A stretch of DNA of 64,000 nucleotides from Ignavibacteriales bacterium UBA1304 (lineage in GTDB: Bacteria > Bacteroidota > Ignavibacteria > Ignavibacteriales > Ignavibacteriaceae): assembly GCA_002307295.1 (NCBI GenBank), contig DBTY01000046.1, positions 91,052 through 155,051 on the forward strand. Reading direction: 5' to 3'. This document shows, in pieces, positions 1 to 9,270 of the stretch. The position numbers were made by a program, and so were the translations under genes. Position 1 is the stretch's first letter, and each line of letters starts with the position of its first letter. Under the pieces are notes generated by a model. The model saw only the letters and a program-made list of their open reading frames with translations, was not told the DNA's origin and did not search any database.

Positions 1-1
1 T

Positions 2-586
2 CCGGTTCTTGCGACTCCTGCTCATGCTTCTACTAATGTATCGTTGAACCCAATATTTAAATGGTACAAGCAAAGTATAGCTGCTTCTTATGAGTTTTGG
101 CTTTCAACTTCTTCAACATTTAGTCCAGCTACATCAACTGTATTGGATACCACAATAAATGATACTTCTCTTGGTATTTATACAAAACTAGCGACTAATA
201 AAACTCATTATTGGAAAGTTAGAGCTATAAATTCTCTCGGAGCAAGCGATTGGTCTTCGTCTTTTGGATTTAGAACAACAAGCTCAACTGACGTTGAAGA
301 CGTAAACGCTAGTCCAAAATCATATCAGTTAAACCAAAATTATCCAAATCCGTTTAACCCAACTACTACAATTACCTATGTAATTCCTAAATCGGGTTTT
401 GTATCTGTAAAGGTATATGACGTTTTAGGCAATGAAGTAGAAACTTTGGTTAATGGAGTAAAATCTGCGGGTACATATAGTATTCAATTCCCAATGCAAA
501 ATAAACAATTGCCAAGCGGAGTTTATTTTTATAAAATGTCTGTAGATAATTTTATTAGTATCAAAAAAATGATTTTGATTAAATAA
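2..586 (+). CDS. C-terminal part of a T9SS-sorted secreted protein (5' end outside window)
   Basis: The frame is open from base 2, so the gene begins upstream; the TTG at 44 is internal. The visible part begins with a fibronectin type III-like segment (ATPAHAS, then HYWKVRAINS and WSSSFGFRT, about residues 1-95), which in secreted proteins of this group serves as a repeat or spacer. From about position 320 follows a type IX secretion C-terminal sorting domain: QNYPNPFNPTTTI, then VYDVLGNEVETLV, then SGVYFYKM and a basic end. Such domains direct export through the T9SS and are usually cleaved at the cell surface. The catalytic or binding part of the protein is not in the window, so its function cannot be named. 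Confidence 0.85.
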   Translation, partial: PVLATPAHASTNVSLNPIFKWYKQSIAASYEFWLSTSSTFSPATSTVLDTTINDTSLGIYTKLATNKTHYWKVRAINSLGASDWSSSFGFRTTSSTDVEDVNASPKSYQLNQNYPNPFNPTTTITYVIPKSGFVSVKVYDVLGNEVETLVNGVKSAGTYSIQFPMQNKQLPSGVYFYKMSVDNFISIKKMILIK

Positions 587-608
587 AAGAAAAATATTTT
601 CCTTATTC

Positions 609-655
609 TTTATCCCCGGTATCTTAAGGTAAAACTTAAAACAGCCGGGGATAAA
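609..655 (+). terminator. Stem-loop terminator after the T9SS protein
   Basis: An 11-bp perfect inverted repeat TTTATCCCCGG / CCGGGGATAAA (609-619 and 645-655) lies 22 bases past the stop codon, with a 25-base loop. The U-run behind it is poor (TTATTTTAAAT), so it could be a weak intrinsic terminator or an mRNA-stabilising hairpin. Confidence 0.55.
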
Positions 656-826
656 TTATTTTAAATCCTTTTTGTAAAATAAACTGCAGGTTCAATTGCG
701 TATAGCGATAGATATATTAAAATTCGAACAAAATTACTATCTTTATTCACTCTTTTTAAGGATGTTTTATTCTTAAGTAATTAGATGTTGATAATTAAAT
801 CAAGCTTATAAAGGAAATTTATTGAT

Positions 827-2815
827 TTGAGAAAAATTTATCTCATAATTCTTGTGGTTATTTATGCCGGATTAGTTTATTTACAGAATGCCTCTTCTTC
901 AAAAAATTATATTGCAGGTAAAACTGTTAATGCGAATGATTATAAAAATGGAATACTGAAAGCGGAATACGGAAAAGTAAGCTGCTCTTCGGATTATAAT
1001 ATTGATGTTGAACTTTTTCCTGAAGAAAAAAGAATATCAGCAATAGAAGAAATAATCTGGATTAATAAAACTGATTTGCCGACAAAAGAAGTTTTACTTC
1101 ATTTATATTCAAACGCCTTCAAAAACAAGCATTCTCTTTATATGAATGAAGAAGATATTCCGGAAGAATCAGAATCGGAAATTAATTTTTCTGAGATCAA
1201 AATAGCCGGTAAAAACGTAGCGCTTAAATATATTTGTACAGAAATAGAAAATAAATATGACAGCACTGTAGCAAAAATAGATTTAGAAAAAGAAGCAAAG
1301 CCGGGCGATACTGTTAGAATTAATTTAAAATATGATATGCCTGTCCCCAAATCTATAGGCCGGTGCGGGTATACTGAAAACAGAAATTTCTTTTTCCTTT
1401 CTCAATGGTTTCCTAAAGTTGGAGTGTTCGAAAATGGGAAATGGACTTGCAGTCAGTTTCATGCAAATACTGAGTTTTATTCTGACTTTGGAGAATATTC
1501 TGTGAAAATAAAAGTTCCTGCAAGCTATACGGTTGCGGCGTGCGGATATTTGTTTAGCAGAAAAAATCAGCCTGGACAAAAAGTAGCATATTTGTATAAG
1601 CAGTACGGCATACACGATTTTGCATTTATGGCTTCGGATAATATAATACCAATTGAGAGAAAATATAAACGGAAAGACGGTTCAGAAGTAAATATACTGG
1701 GCTATATTCAGCCGGAAAGTAAAAAATATGCCGATAGATATTTATCTGCTATTCATAATTCATTGGAGTATTTTGAAGAAAACATCGGCATATATCCTTA
1801 CCAAAATATAACTTTTATCGACGCTCCTAAAACAAGCTGTTCTGAAGGGATGGAATATCCGACTCTTATTACAGTAAAGGCCGATATGTTTTCGCCCAAA
1901 GAAAGCAATGAACTGGAGGAGCTTACTGTTCATGAGTTTGCGCATCAGTATTTTTATGGTTTGCTTGCAAATAATGAAGTCTACGAAGCATGGCTGGACG
2001 AAGGCTTTACAAGCTATTGTACTTCTAAAATAATTGAAGATTATTATGGCGAGGGGAAAGCGTATTTTAATTTATTTAAATACTATCCGTTAAAAGGGGT
2101 GCAGTTTTTTTCGTACAAAGAGATTCCGTTAGTCTATTCGCTTACTGGTTATTCAGTACCTGAAGCGTCTAAGTATGTTACGTCATATTATGATAATATA
2201 TTTCTTGGCGCAATAACTGATACTTCTTATAAACATTTTAACGGGGAGTCGTATGGCGCATTTAGTTACGATAAGCCGGCTTTGGTTCTCTTAAGTATGG
2301 AAAAGTTTATTGGCCGTCAGGCGATGACAAAAATTCTGAAGGGATATTATTCTGATTTTAAATATAAGCATCCAACGGCAAATGATTTTTATAATACGGT
2401 AAGCAAAAATTATAAACACGATATGAACTGGTTTATTCCTAACTATATTAAAAGCTCTTCGTTTTTTGATTATGAAATAAGCGCTATAAAAAAACTTGAT
2501 AATGCAAATCAATATGAAGCGCTTGCATTGCGTAAAGGGGAGGCTATTAGCAGGAATATCGTTGTTTTATATACCGATAAAGACACTTTGTATCAGGTAT
2601 GGGACGGCAAAGAAAAATGGAAGAAGATTATTTTTAAAACTCAAAACAAAGTAATCGGTGCGGAAATTGATCCGCATAGGAATAATCTTCTTGACGTTAA
2701 CTTTGCTAATAATTCTTACATAATTAATAATCAGTATTCCGGAGCCGTTAGGATTTCTTTGCGTTGGTTTTTCTGGATGCAGAATTTGTTAATGATTTTT
2801 GGCGGGCTGGCTTGA
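827..2815 (+). CDS. M1 family (gluzincin) zinc metallopeptidase, secreted
   Basis: Predicted aminopeptidase N-type zinc peptidase of 662 residues. The N-terminus (MRKIYLIILVVIYAGLVY) is a signal peptide, so it acts outside the cytoplasm. The zinc site is complete: HEFAH (H369, E370, H373) and the third ligand E392 in WLDEGF, giving the family spacing HEXXH-X18-E. CSEGMEYP about 30 residues upstream is the equivalent of the GAMEN substrate loop. A beta-rich domain precedes the catalytic part and a C-terminal domain follows. The start is TTG at 827 with AAAGGA upstream. The stop overlaps the TTG start of the next gene (TTGA), suggesting translational coupling. The substrate is unknown. Confidence 0.88.
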   Translation: MRKIYLIILVVIYAGLVYLQNASSSKNYIAGKTVNANDYKNGILKAEYGKVSCSSDYNIDVELFPEEKRISAIEEIIWINKTDLPTKEVLLHLYSNAFKNKHSLYMNEEDIPEESESEINFSEIKIAGKNVALKYICTEIENKYDSTVAKIDLEKEAKPGDTVRINLKYDMPVPKSIGRCGYTENRNFFFLSQWFPKVGVFENGKWTCSQFHANTEFYSDFGEYSVKIKVPASYTVAACGYLFSRKNQPGQKVAYLYKQYGIHDFAFMASDNIIPIERKYKRKDGSEVNILGYIQPESKKYADRYLSAIHNSLEYFEENIGIYPYQNITFIDAPKTSCSEGMEYPTLITVKADMFSPKESNELEELTVHEFAHQYFYGLLANNEVYEAWLDEGFTSYCTSKIIEDYYGEGKAYFNLFKYYPLKGVQFFSYKEIPLVYSLTGYSVPEASKYVTSYYDNIFLGAITDTSYKHFNGESYGAFSYDKPALVLLSMEKFIGRQAMTKILKGYYSDFKYKHPTANDFYNTVSKNYKHDMNWFIPNYIKSSSFFDYEISAIKKLDNANQYEALALRKGEAISRNIVVLYTDKDTLYQVWDGKEKWKKIIFKTQNKVIGAEIDPHRNNLLDVNFANNSYIINNQYSGAVRISLRWFFWMQNLLMIFGGLA

Positions 2816-3744
2816 AAAAATTTATTAAAAATATTTTGTTTCAGGGGAGCAGATTGGTTTTTGCCAATCTTAAGTTTATTACGTTATTCTTTCTTATTAA
2901 CGTAGCTTTTGCAATTGCGCTTAGTCTGCCGCTATTTTCAACCTTGCGCGATAACCTGTTGCATTCTTCAATTAACGAAAGACTGAGCGAAGGATTCGAT
3001 TATTTATGGTTTATTCAATTCAGACATTTATATAAAAGCGCGCTTGACGAAATTCCGTTTATTATTTATGCTACAGTAGGAATTTATGTCCTTATTGAAG
3101 TCTTTTTGCTAGGGGGCTTAATTTCAGTTCTGATAAATCCTAAAAAAAATCATTTTGTAGATTTCTTTTTCGGCGGAGTAAAATACTTTTACCGCTTTGC
3201 CAAAGTAATGGTCGCTTCGTTTTTGATTTATTACATAGCCGTAAATATGCTTGAGTATATTGGCATATTATTGAGTTATTTATTTGCTGAAAAGCAGGAT
3301 GTTCTTTTGGAATTTATTTTGCAGGCTTTGCGTTATGTAATATTGGTGGCTGTAATAGGCACAATAAATATGATATCCGATTATACGAAAATAATTATTG
3401 CGGTTAAAGATTCCGATTTTGTTTTTAAGGAAATTTATCACAGCCTTAAATTTGTATACGACAATTTTTCAATTGTATCGCTGGTATATATAACAATAGC
3501 GTGCATAGGCGTTGCGGGCGCATTATCATACAATATGATCGACTCCCAACTGCCCCGGTACCCGCTTTATTACCTTATAATCAGCTTTATAATTCAGCAG
3601 TTTTTAATTATATTTAGACTTTTAATTAGGATGTATTTCTATTCATCTGAAATAGTTTTGTTCAACGATCTGAACGCGCAGGTGATTTCAGCTAAAGTTG
3701 AAGAAGTAAGTATAGGAGATCAAGATGTCAGTTTTTCCGATTAA
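2812..3744 (+). CDS. Polytopic membrane protein of unknown function
   Basis: A 310-residue protein not assigned to a family. It has about six hydrophobic segments: FITLFFLINVAFAIALSLPLF near the start, then around residues 80-100, 125-150, 170-195, 220-240 and 255-275. I chose the TTG at 2812, overlapping the stop of the M1 peptidase gene as TTGA, because the in-frame ATG at 2764 lies deep inside that gene and the translation becomes protein-like (basic KKFIKN, then a membrane segment) only from 2812. It overlaps def by 20 bases. Its place between a secreted peptidase and def-fmt does not reveal its role. Confidence 0.7.
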   Translation: MKKFIKNILFQGSRLVFANLKFITLFFLINVAFAIALSLPLFSTLRDNLLHSSINERLSEGFDYLWFIQFRHLYKSALDEIPFIIYATVGIYVLIEVFLLGGLISVLINPKKNHFVDFFFGGVKYFYRFAKVMVASFLIYYIAVNMLEYIGILLSYLFAEKQDVLLEFILQALRYVILVAVIGTINMISDYTKIIIAVKDSDFVFKEIYHSLKFVYDNFSIVSLVYITIACIGVAGALSYNMIDSQLPRYPLYYLIISFIIQQFLIIFRLLIRMYFYSSEIVLFNDLNAQVISAKVEEVSIGDQDVSFSD

Positions 3745-4276
3745 TTTATATGGCGATAAAATATTAAGAAGTAAAACCACTCCGGTTAAGAATATCGACG
3801 ACAAATTAATCAGCCAGATTACGGAAATGTTCGATACGATGCGCAATGCAAACGGAATGGGACTTGCGGCTAATCAGGTTGGGCTCGATAAATCAATTTT
3901 TGTGATTGACCTTACTGTAGTAAAAGGTTATGAGAAAACAAAACCAATGGTGTTTATTAATCCCAAGATTACCAGCTCTTCTGACGATACAGTGGTTTTG
4001 GAAGAAGGCTGCCTGAGCATACCCGATTTACGCGCTGATGTTATTCGCCCTTCTTTAATTGAAGTAGTTTACTATGACGCTGATATGAAAGAAGTAAAAC
4101 TTGAAGCTTCCGACTGGCTTGCCAGAGTTATTCAGCATGAGAACGACCACCTTAATGGAATTTATTTTACCGATAAAGTGGACGATGAAACTAAAAAGAA
4201 GCTGAAGAAAAATTTGATTAAAATTAAAAACCGCAAAATAGATATTGATTATTTAGTAACGGAAAAAAGCAAATAA
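3725..4276 (+). CDS. def: Peptide deformylase
   Basis: Removes the formyl group from the N-terminal formyl-methionine of new proteins, in the cytoplasm. At 183 residues it has all three family motifs: GMGLAANQVG (residues 44-53), EGCLSIP (94-100, metal ligand C96) and QHENDH (137-142, ligands H138 and H142, catalytic E139). GGAG lies a few bases before the ATG at 3725. The gene sits directly before fmt, the usual arrangement: fmt adds the formyl group that def removes. The stop TAA shares its last base with the fmt start (TAATG), so the two are translationally coupled. Confidence 0.97.
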   Translation: MSVFPINLYGDKILRSKTTPVKNIDDKLISQITEMFDTMRNANGMGLAANQVGLDKSIFVIDLTVVKGYEKTKPMVFINPKITSSSDDTVVLEEGCLSIPDLRADVIRPSLIEVVYYDADMKEVKLEASDWLARVIQHENDHLNGIYFTDKVDDETKKKLKKNLIKIKNRKIDIDYLVTEKSK

Positions 4277-5178
4277 TGAAAATTATTTTTATGGGGACTC
4301 CGGATTTTTCGATCCCATCTTTAGAAGCTTTAATTAACAGCAACCATCAAGTAGTCGCTGTTGTCACTACGCCCGATAAAGCCCGGGGTAGAGGCAGAAA
4401 TTTAAGCTTTACTCCAATAAAAGAATTTGCGGTAAAAAATAATTTGCCCGTCTTACAGCCGGATTCGCTTAAAGATGCATCCTTTATTAAAGCTCTGACT
4501 GATTTTAACGCCGATCTTTTTGTAGTGGTAGCGTTTAGGATATTGCCGCGGGAAGTCTTCTCTATACCAAAATTTGGAACGTTTAACCTGCATGGCTCTC
4601 TGCTGCCTAAATATAGAGGCGCGGCGCCTATACAATGGTCCCTGATAAACGGAGACGCTGAAACTGGCGTTACAACATTTTTGTTGGACGATAAAGTAGA
4701 TACTGGTAATATTATTCTTCAGAAAAAAATTAAAATTAATGAAGAAGATAATTTTGAAGCTCTGCATGACCGAATGTCATTGATGGGCGCTAAAACAGTG
4801 TTGGATACAGTTGATATAATAGAGAAAAACAATTTTACGTTGCTCAGGCAGAATGGCGCATTAGCTACTAAAGCCCCCAAAATAACAAAAGAAACATGTC
4901 TTATCGATTGGAACAAAGACGCGTCTGAAATTCATAATCTGATTCGCGGCCTGTCGCCGTACCCGGGAGCGTATTTCACGTTTAACGGTAAAATAATTAA
5001 GATATTCAAATCTTATGTGAACGAAGGCGATTCGTTAGAACCCGGGAAATTTTTTCAGACAAAAAACAGCCTGACTGTGGGGTGCGGGAAAGGGACGATT
5101 TCTGTTTTAGAGCTTCAACAGGAAGGGAAAAAAGCGCTGCACATTGAAGAATTTTTACGCGGATATTCTTTTATTTAA
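4276..5178 (+). CDS. fmt: Methionyl-tRNA formyltransferase
   Basis: Transfers a formyl group from 10-formyltetrahydrofolate to Met-tRNAi, making the initiator for translation. The 300-residue protein has the formyltransferase N-terminal domain with N104 and H106 in NLHGSLLPKYRG, followed by GAAPIQW and the DTG element (LDDKVDTGNI). The C-terminal tRNA-binding OB-fold-like domain begins near residue 205 (IRGLSPYPGAY). Length and motif order are normal. Coupled to def by a one-base overlap. Confidence 0.97.
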   Translation: MKIIFMGTPDFSIPSLEALINSNHQVVAVVTTPDKARGRGRNLSFTPIKEFAVKNNLPVLQPDSLKDASFIKALTDFNADLFVVVAFRILPREVFSIPKFGTFNLHGSLLPKYRGAAPIQWSLINGDAETGVTTFLLDDKVDTGNIILQKKIKINEEDNFEALHDRMSLMGAKTVLDTVDIIEKNNFTLLRQNGALATKAPKITKETCLIDWNKDASEIHNLIRGLSPYPGAYFTFNGKIIKIFKSYVNEGDSLEPGKFFQTKNSLTVGCGKGTISVLELQQEGKKALHIEEFLRGYSFI

Positions 5179-5201
5179 CCAAATAAATTACCGGAGATGT
5201 T

Positions 5202-6332
5202 ATGGGATTTTCTACAGATGCAATCCATGCAGGTCAAAAGCCAGATGAAGTTACCGGCGCGGTTATTACTCCAGTCTACCTTACTACGACTTACGCTCAG
5301 GAAGAATTAGGCAAAAACAAAGGCTATGAATACGGCCGAACCCAAAATTTTACTCGTGAAGCTTTAGAGAATAATGTAGCCGCTTTAGAAAAAGCGAAAC
5401 ATGGCGTAGCGTTTTCTTCCGGCGTAGCGGCCATTAACGCTATCATGGGGCTTCTTAAAGCTGGAGACCATGTTATTGCTTCAGATAATATCTATGGGGG
5501 CACATACAGGCTGTTTGAAGCTGTTATTAAAAATTATAATATCGACTTTTCGTGGGTGGACGCTTCAAATGAAGAAAACATTAAAAGAGCAATAAGACCC
5601 AATACTAAAATGGTGTTTGTAGAAACGCCTACTAATCCAATGCTTACTCTAATCGATCTTAAAATGATTGCGGACGTTTGCCAGAAAAATGATCTTGTAA
5701 GCGTAGTGGATAATACTTTTATGAGTCCATTTTTCCAGAACCCAATTTTATATGGAATAGACGTTGTCGTTCATAGTTCTACTAAATATCTAAACGGGCA
5801 TAGCGACGTTATAGGGGGAATTGTTTTGACAAACGACGAAGCAATTAACGATAAACTTAAGTTTATTCAGAATGCGTCAGGAGCCGTTCCTTCGCCATTT
5901 GACTGTTGGTTAACGCTGCGCTCTACTAAAACTCTGGCTGTAAGAATGGAACGGCATAATTATAACGCGCAGAAAATAGCCGAACATCTTTTACAATCCG
6001 GTAAAGTGAAAAAAGTATTTTATCCGGGGCTTGCAAACCATCCTCAACACGAACTAGCTAAAAAACAAATGACTGGTTTTGGCGGAGTTGTTTCTGTCGA
6101 TCTTGGCGATTATGAATTGACTAAAAAGTTTTTAAGCTCTCTTAAAATATTTACCCTTGCCGAAAGCCTTGGCGGAGTAGAAAGCTTGGTTTGTCATCCG
6201 TACACAATGTCGCATCACTCAATGCCTGAAAATTTGAAAGAAAAATTTGGCATTACTAAAAGCGTGGTTAGGCTTTCTGTTGGAATTGAAGATGTAGAAG
6301 ATTTAATTGCGGATTTAGATAACGCTCTTTAG
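5202..6332 (+). CDS. PLP-dependent trans-sulfuration enzyme (cystathionine gamma-synthase/lyase family)
   Basis: A 376-residue fold-type I PLP enzyme of Cys/Met metabolism. The PLP lysine is K195 in SSTKYLNGHSDVIGG, and D170 in VVDNTF binds the pyridine nitrogen. YEYGRTQNFTREALE (about residues 42-56) is the usual phosphate/substrate loop. This family includes cystathionine gamma-synthase (MetB), gamma-lyase and beta-lyase, which cannot be separated by eye; the overall pattern is closest to MetB/gamma-lyase. CGGAG precedes the ATG at 5202. It lies 23 bases after fmt in the same direction, so it probably belongs to the same transcript; both are linked to methionine. The next gene is convergent with only 7 bases between. 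Confidence 0.88.
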   Translation: MGFSTDAIHAGQKPDEVTGAVITPVYLTTTYAQEELGKNKGYEYGRTQNFTREALENNVAALEKAKHGVAFSSGVAAINAIMGLLKAGDHVIASDNIYGGTYRLFEAVIKNYNIDFSWVDASNEENIKRAIRPNTKMVFVETPTNPMLTLIDLKMIADVCQKNDLVSVVDNTFMSPFFQNPILYGIDVVVHSSTKYLNGHSDVIGGIVLTNDEAINDKLKFIQNASGAVPSPFDCWLTLRSTKTLAVRMERHNYNAQKIAEHLLQSGKVKKVFYPGLANHPQHELAKKQMTGFGGVVSVDLGDYELTKKFLSSLKIFTLAESLGGVESLVCHPYTMSHHSMPENLKEKFGITKSVVRLSVGIEDVEDLIADLDNAL

Positions 6333-6339
6333 CGACAAA

Positions 6340-7425
6340 TTATTTCGCTTTAATAATCACAAACGTAATATCGTCGTGTCTATCGGCTCCCGTAGAAAAT
6401 ATATTGAGCGAGCTTAATATTGCGGATTTAAGTTCATTTGCGGAGCCTCCTGAATAACGCGATACTACTTTTTTCAGATTTTCTTCGCCGTATTCATTAT
6501 GCTCTTTATCCATGCATTCGGTAACGCCGTCAGTATAAAATACAATTATATCTCCCGGGCGGGTAATAATTTTTATTTCTTCAAGAGTTTTATCAAACAA
6601 ACCATGATCACGCAGACCAATGCCAATCCCCGCAGGCTTAACTAAATTAAAAGAATTCTCATCTTTTCGAAAAAGCAAAAGCGGCAGATGTCCGGCGCGG
6701 CTATATGTTATTGATTTATCGTTATGCAAAATAGCGGCGCTTGCAGTAAAATATGAGTTTGAACGAAAGACGCTTTTTAATTGGTTATTCAGCGTTATAA
6801 GAATTTCCTTAGTCGATGAAAAAGACTTTAGCAGCCGAAAAACTGCCTGTACGTGAATGGTGTATAAAGCGGCTGCCATTCCTTTCCCGGAAATATCGCC
6901 AATAATTAAGCTGGTTGCGCCAGTCTCTTCATTCTTAAGAAAATCAAAATAATCACCGCCGACTTCCTTTGCGGTTTCGTAAAAACACGAGATATCGAAA
7001 CCGTCCACAATTGGAGGTTCGTGAGGAAGAATGCTTTCCTGAATATCCCTTGCGACGTCAAGCTCGTCTTTTGCGTTAAGTTTATCGGCTAACTCAAAAG
7101 CTAGCAATACATTTAAAATTAAAAAAGAAAGGAGCATATTGCCCGAATCGTCATTTAGATACCCGCCAATAAACAAGACAAGCGTAAGAGCGTAGAATAT
7201 ACGTCTTACTGGGGCTAGCTTGGTAAGAAAAGCGACAAAGAGTTCTCGAATAAAAACTATATAACTAATAGGCTTGCTGCGTTTTTTTTCCGGCTTGGAA
7301 ATCTTCTGCATATAGAAATCTAAAACTTCCGGAGCGTCTTTTTTTATCAGACGCTCAAAGTCTTTAAAGTTCAAGCCTGCGGTAAATAGCTCAAACAATC
7401 GCCTTAATTGATTTCTTTTACGCAT
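6340..7425 (-). CDS. SpoIIE-family PP2C serine phosphatase with membrane segment
   Basis: 361 residues. The N-terminal part (about 1-60) is charged and cytoplasmic; two hydrophobic segments follow around residues 66-108 (IFYALTLVLFIGGYL and MLLSFLILNVLLAFEL). From about residue 125 comes an RsbU/SpoIIE-type phosphatase: DVARDIQESILP, then GGDYFDF, GDISGKGMAAAL and a metal-binding FYTDGVTE near the end. Such enzymes typically dephosphorylate an anti-sigma-factor antagonist and so switch on a stress sigma factor; no partner gene is present here. It follows yjbQ by 7 bases and probably shares a transcript with prfB and yjbQ. Confidence 0.88.
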   Translation of the reverse strand: MRKRNQLRRLFELFTAGLNFKDFERLIKKDAPEVLDFYMQKISKPEKKRSKPISYIVFIRELFVAFLTKLAPVRRIFYALTLVLFIGGYLNDDSGNMLLSFLILNVLLAFELADKLNAKDELDVARDIQESILPHEPPIVDGFDISCFYETAKEVGGDYFDFLKNEETGATSLIIGDISGKGMAAALYTIHVQAVFRLLKSFSSTKEILITLNNQLKSVFRSNSYFTASAAILHNDKSITYSRAGHLPLLLFRKDENSFNLVKPAGIGIGLRDHGLFDKTLEEIKIITRPGDIIVFYTDGVTECMDKEHNEYGEENLKKVVSRYSGGSANELKSAILSSLNIFSTGADRHDDITFVIIKAK

Positions 7426-7432
7426 ATAAATA

Positions 7433-7846
7433 TTATTCGCCCATAACTTTTACGATTACTCGTTTTTTTCTTTGACCGTCAAATTCAGCGTAATATATCT
7501 GCTGCCAGGGACCGAAATCAAGTTTCGCTTCAGTAACCGGGACAATAACCTCGTGATGTATTAACAGGCTTTTAAGATGAGCGTCGCCGTTATCTTCGCC
7601 AGTGCGGTGATGTTTGTAATGCGCGTTAAAGGGCGCAAGTTTTTCTAACCATTCGTCTATATCCTGTATTAAACCGCTTTCTGCGTCGTTTACATATACT
7701 CCGGCTGTAATATGCATAGCTGAAATTAAGATCATGCCGTCTTTAATTCCGCTTTTGTGAAGTATTCTTTCAATTTCGGGAGTTATGTTAATATAATCTC
7801 TCTGATTTTTAGTATTAAACCAAAGATATTCCGTGAAATTTTTCAT
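7433..7846 (-). CDS. YjbQ/UPF0047 family protein
   Basis: 137 residues matching the YjbQ (UPF0047) family, sometimes annotated as secondary thiamine-phosphate synthase enzyme. Family motifs are present: ITAGVYVNDAE, then HHRTGEDNGDAHLKSLL and a final GPWQQIYYAEFDG-R with a basic KR end. The conserved His and Asp residues suggest a metal-containing active site, but the physiological reaction is not settled. Spacing to prfB upstream is 24 bases and to the phosphatase gene downstream is 7 bases. Confidence 0.85.
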   Translation of the reverse strand: MKNFTEYLWFNTKNQRDYINITPEIERILHKSGIKDGMILISAMHITAGVYVNDAESGLIQDIDEWLEKLAPFNAHYKHHRTGEDNGDAHLKSLLIHHEVIVPVTEAKLDFGPWQQIYYAEFDGQRKKRVIVKVMGE

Positions 7847-7870
7847 ATTGCAATGTTAAGTATTTAATGT

Positions 7871-8975
7871 TTAAAAATTTTGTCCAAACTTTAGGAGGAA
7901 CGCTTTTATAAAATTATTAAGGTCGCCGTTCATTACGCCCTGCGTGTCAGAAGTTTCAACATTAGTCCGATGGTCTTTTACCATGTTATAAGGATGAAAA
8001 ACATAAGACCGAATCTGGCTGCCCCATTCAATTTTCATTTTAGTTTTTTCAACTTCATTCAGCTCAGCTTCCTGCTTTTCTATTTCAATCTGATATAATT
8101 TAGATTTCAGCAGTTTATAAGCGTTCGTTCTGTTCTGTATCTGCGAGCGTTCGCTCTGGCATGCAGCGACAACGCCTGAAGGAATGTGGGTTATTCTAAC
8201 GGCTGTTTCAACTTTGTTTACGTTCTGTCCGCCTTTGCCGCCTGAACGATAAGTGTCTATTCTTAAGTCAGCGGGATTAATATCAATCTCAATAGTGTCG
8301 TCAACTTCGGGAATAACAAAAACTGATGCAAACGACGTGTGTCTCCTTTTATTTGAATCGAACGGAGATATTCTTACCAATCTATGCACGCCATTTTCAG
8401 CTTTAAGATAACCGTAAGCATATTCGCCTTCAACCTGAATAGTAGCGCTTTTAATTCCGGCTCCATCGCCTTCTAAAATATCTACAATTTTCATGTTGAA
8501 ATTATTTTGTTCTCCGTAACGAAGATACATACGCATTAGCATTTCAGCCCAATCCTGCGCCTCTGTGCCTCCGGCGCCTGAATGAATTGTAAGAATGCTG
8601 TTTTTATTATCGTCCTTGCCGCTGAGCATATTTTTAAACTCAACGTCTTCAATTGCGGAGTTCAGTTTAACTAATTCATTATTAACTTCTTCAACAAATG
8701 ATTCTTCATTTTCGCTTTCAGCAAGTTCAATTAGTTCTTTTAGGATGGTAGCTTTGTCCTTTGTCTCTTGCCATAAAACAGTCCAGTTTTGAAGGCTCTT
8801 TATTTCCTGAAGAATTTTTTGCGCCGATAGCTGATCGTTCCAAAAAGCGCTGTCTTCTGTTTGAGCCTGCAATTCCTTTATCTTAGCGTCCTTCTCGTCT
8901 AATTTAAAGATAACCTCTTAAATTGTTTATTCTTATATCATATTCGCTAAGCGTTTTCAATTCCTCTTCGTACAT
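7871..8975 (-). CDS. prfB: Peptide chain release factor 2, expressed by programmed +1 frameshift
   Basis: Reads UGA and UAA stops and triggers peptide release. The gene is in two frames: ATG at 8975 opens a 23-codon frame that ends ...LRGYL at a TAA (8906-8904); skipping base 8906 continues as LKLDEKDAK and runs to the stop at 7871, giving 367 residues, the normal RF2 length. LRGYL is the conserved shift-site peptide. The main part has GAGGTEAQDWAEML, the RF2-specific SPF tripeptide (RISPFDSNKRR) and the catalytic GGQ (RSGGKGGQNVNK). AGGA precedes the ATG. A start at TTG 8872 would omit the conserved N-terminal segment. The shift-site stop is TAA, not the usual TGA. First gene of a probable prfB-yjbQ-phosphatase unit. 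Confidence 0.96.
8904..8920 (-). promoter_or_regulatory. prfB programmed frameshift site with internal SD-like element
   Basis: On the minus strand the site reads AGA GGT TAT CTT TAA A. The slippery codon is CTT (8909-8907), the stop is TAA (8906-8904), and an SD-like AGAGGT (8918-8913) lies three bases before CTT, the position of AGGGGG in the E. coli site. A +1 slip of the tRNA from CTT to TTT puts AAA next in frame. RF2 recognises both UGA and UAA; RF1 recognises UAA but not UGA. A UAA here would therefore let RF1 compete and weaken the RF2-only feedback. Confidence 0.88.
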
Positions 8976-9270
8976 TTTTTATCCTGTTGTGGTTTATGAC
9001 TGAATTATTAAATAAGTATATATGCAAGATAACAATTATGAGTCTTATAATAAATATTCATATATTAAAGAATACGTTAGCTGACATTTTGAATGAAGAC
9101 AGTTGTCCCTTATAAATTAGATTCCCGTTTATTTTGGAGCTCAATTTCTGTATTTTATATTATGCTATTTAACAATTGTAAAAAATATAACTAAAATAGG
9201 GACGGATAAAGCTCTTATATATAAGCGGCTTTAATATTATTTTAATGGTAAAATTAACAAAGCAGGTATT

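Noticed and set aside
1138..1615. Antisense open frames over the M1 peptidase and similar overlapping frames elsewhere
   Set aside because: They lie opposite well-supported genes and have no protein-family features.
2764..2811. Extended start (ATG 2764) for the membrane protein
   Set aside because: The added residues lie inside the M1 peptidase frame and are not membrane-protein-like; TTG 2812 overlapping the stop fits better.
8872..8872. TTG 8872 as independent start of prfB
   Set aside because: The conserved N-terminal segment ending LRGYL and a canonical-type frameshift site are present upstream, so the gene is best read across the shift.
9211..9236. CTTATATATAAG palindrome flanked by AAAGC/GCTTT in the gap before the cupin gene
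   Set aside because: AT-rich and short; chance is likely at this base composition.
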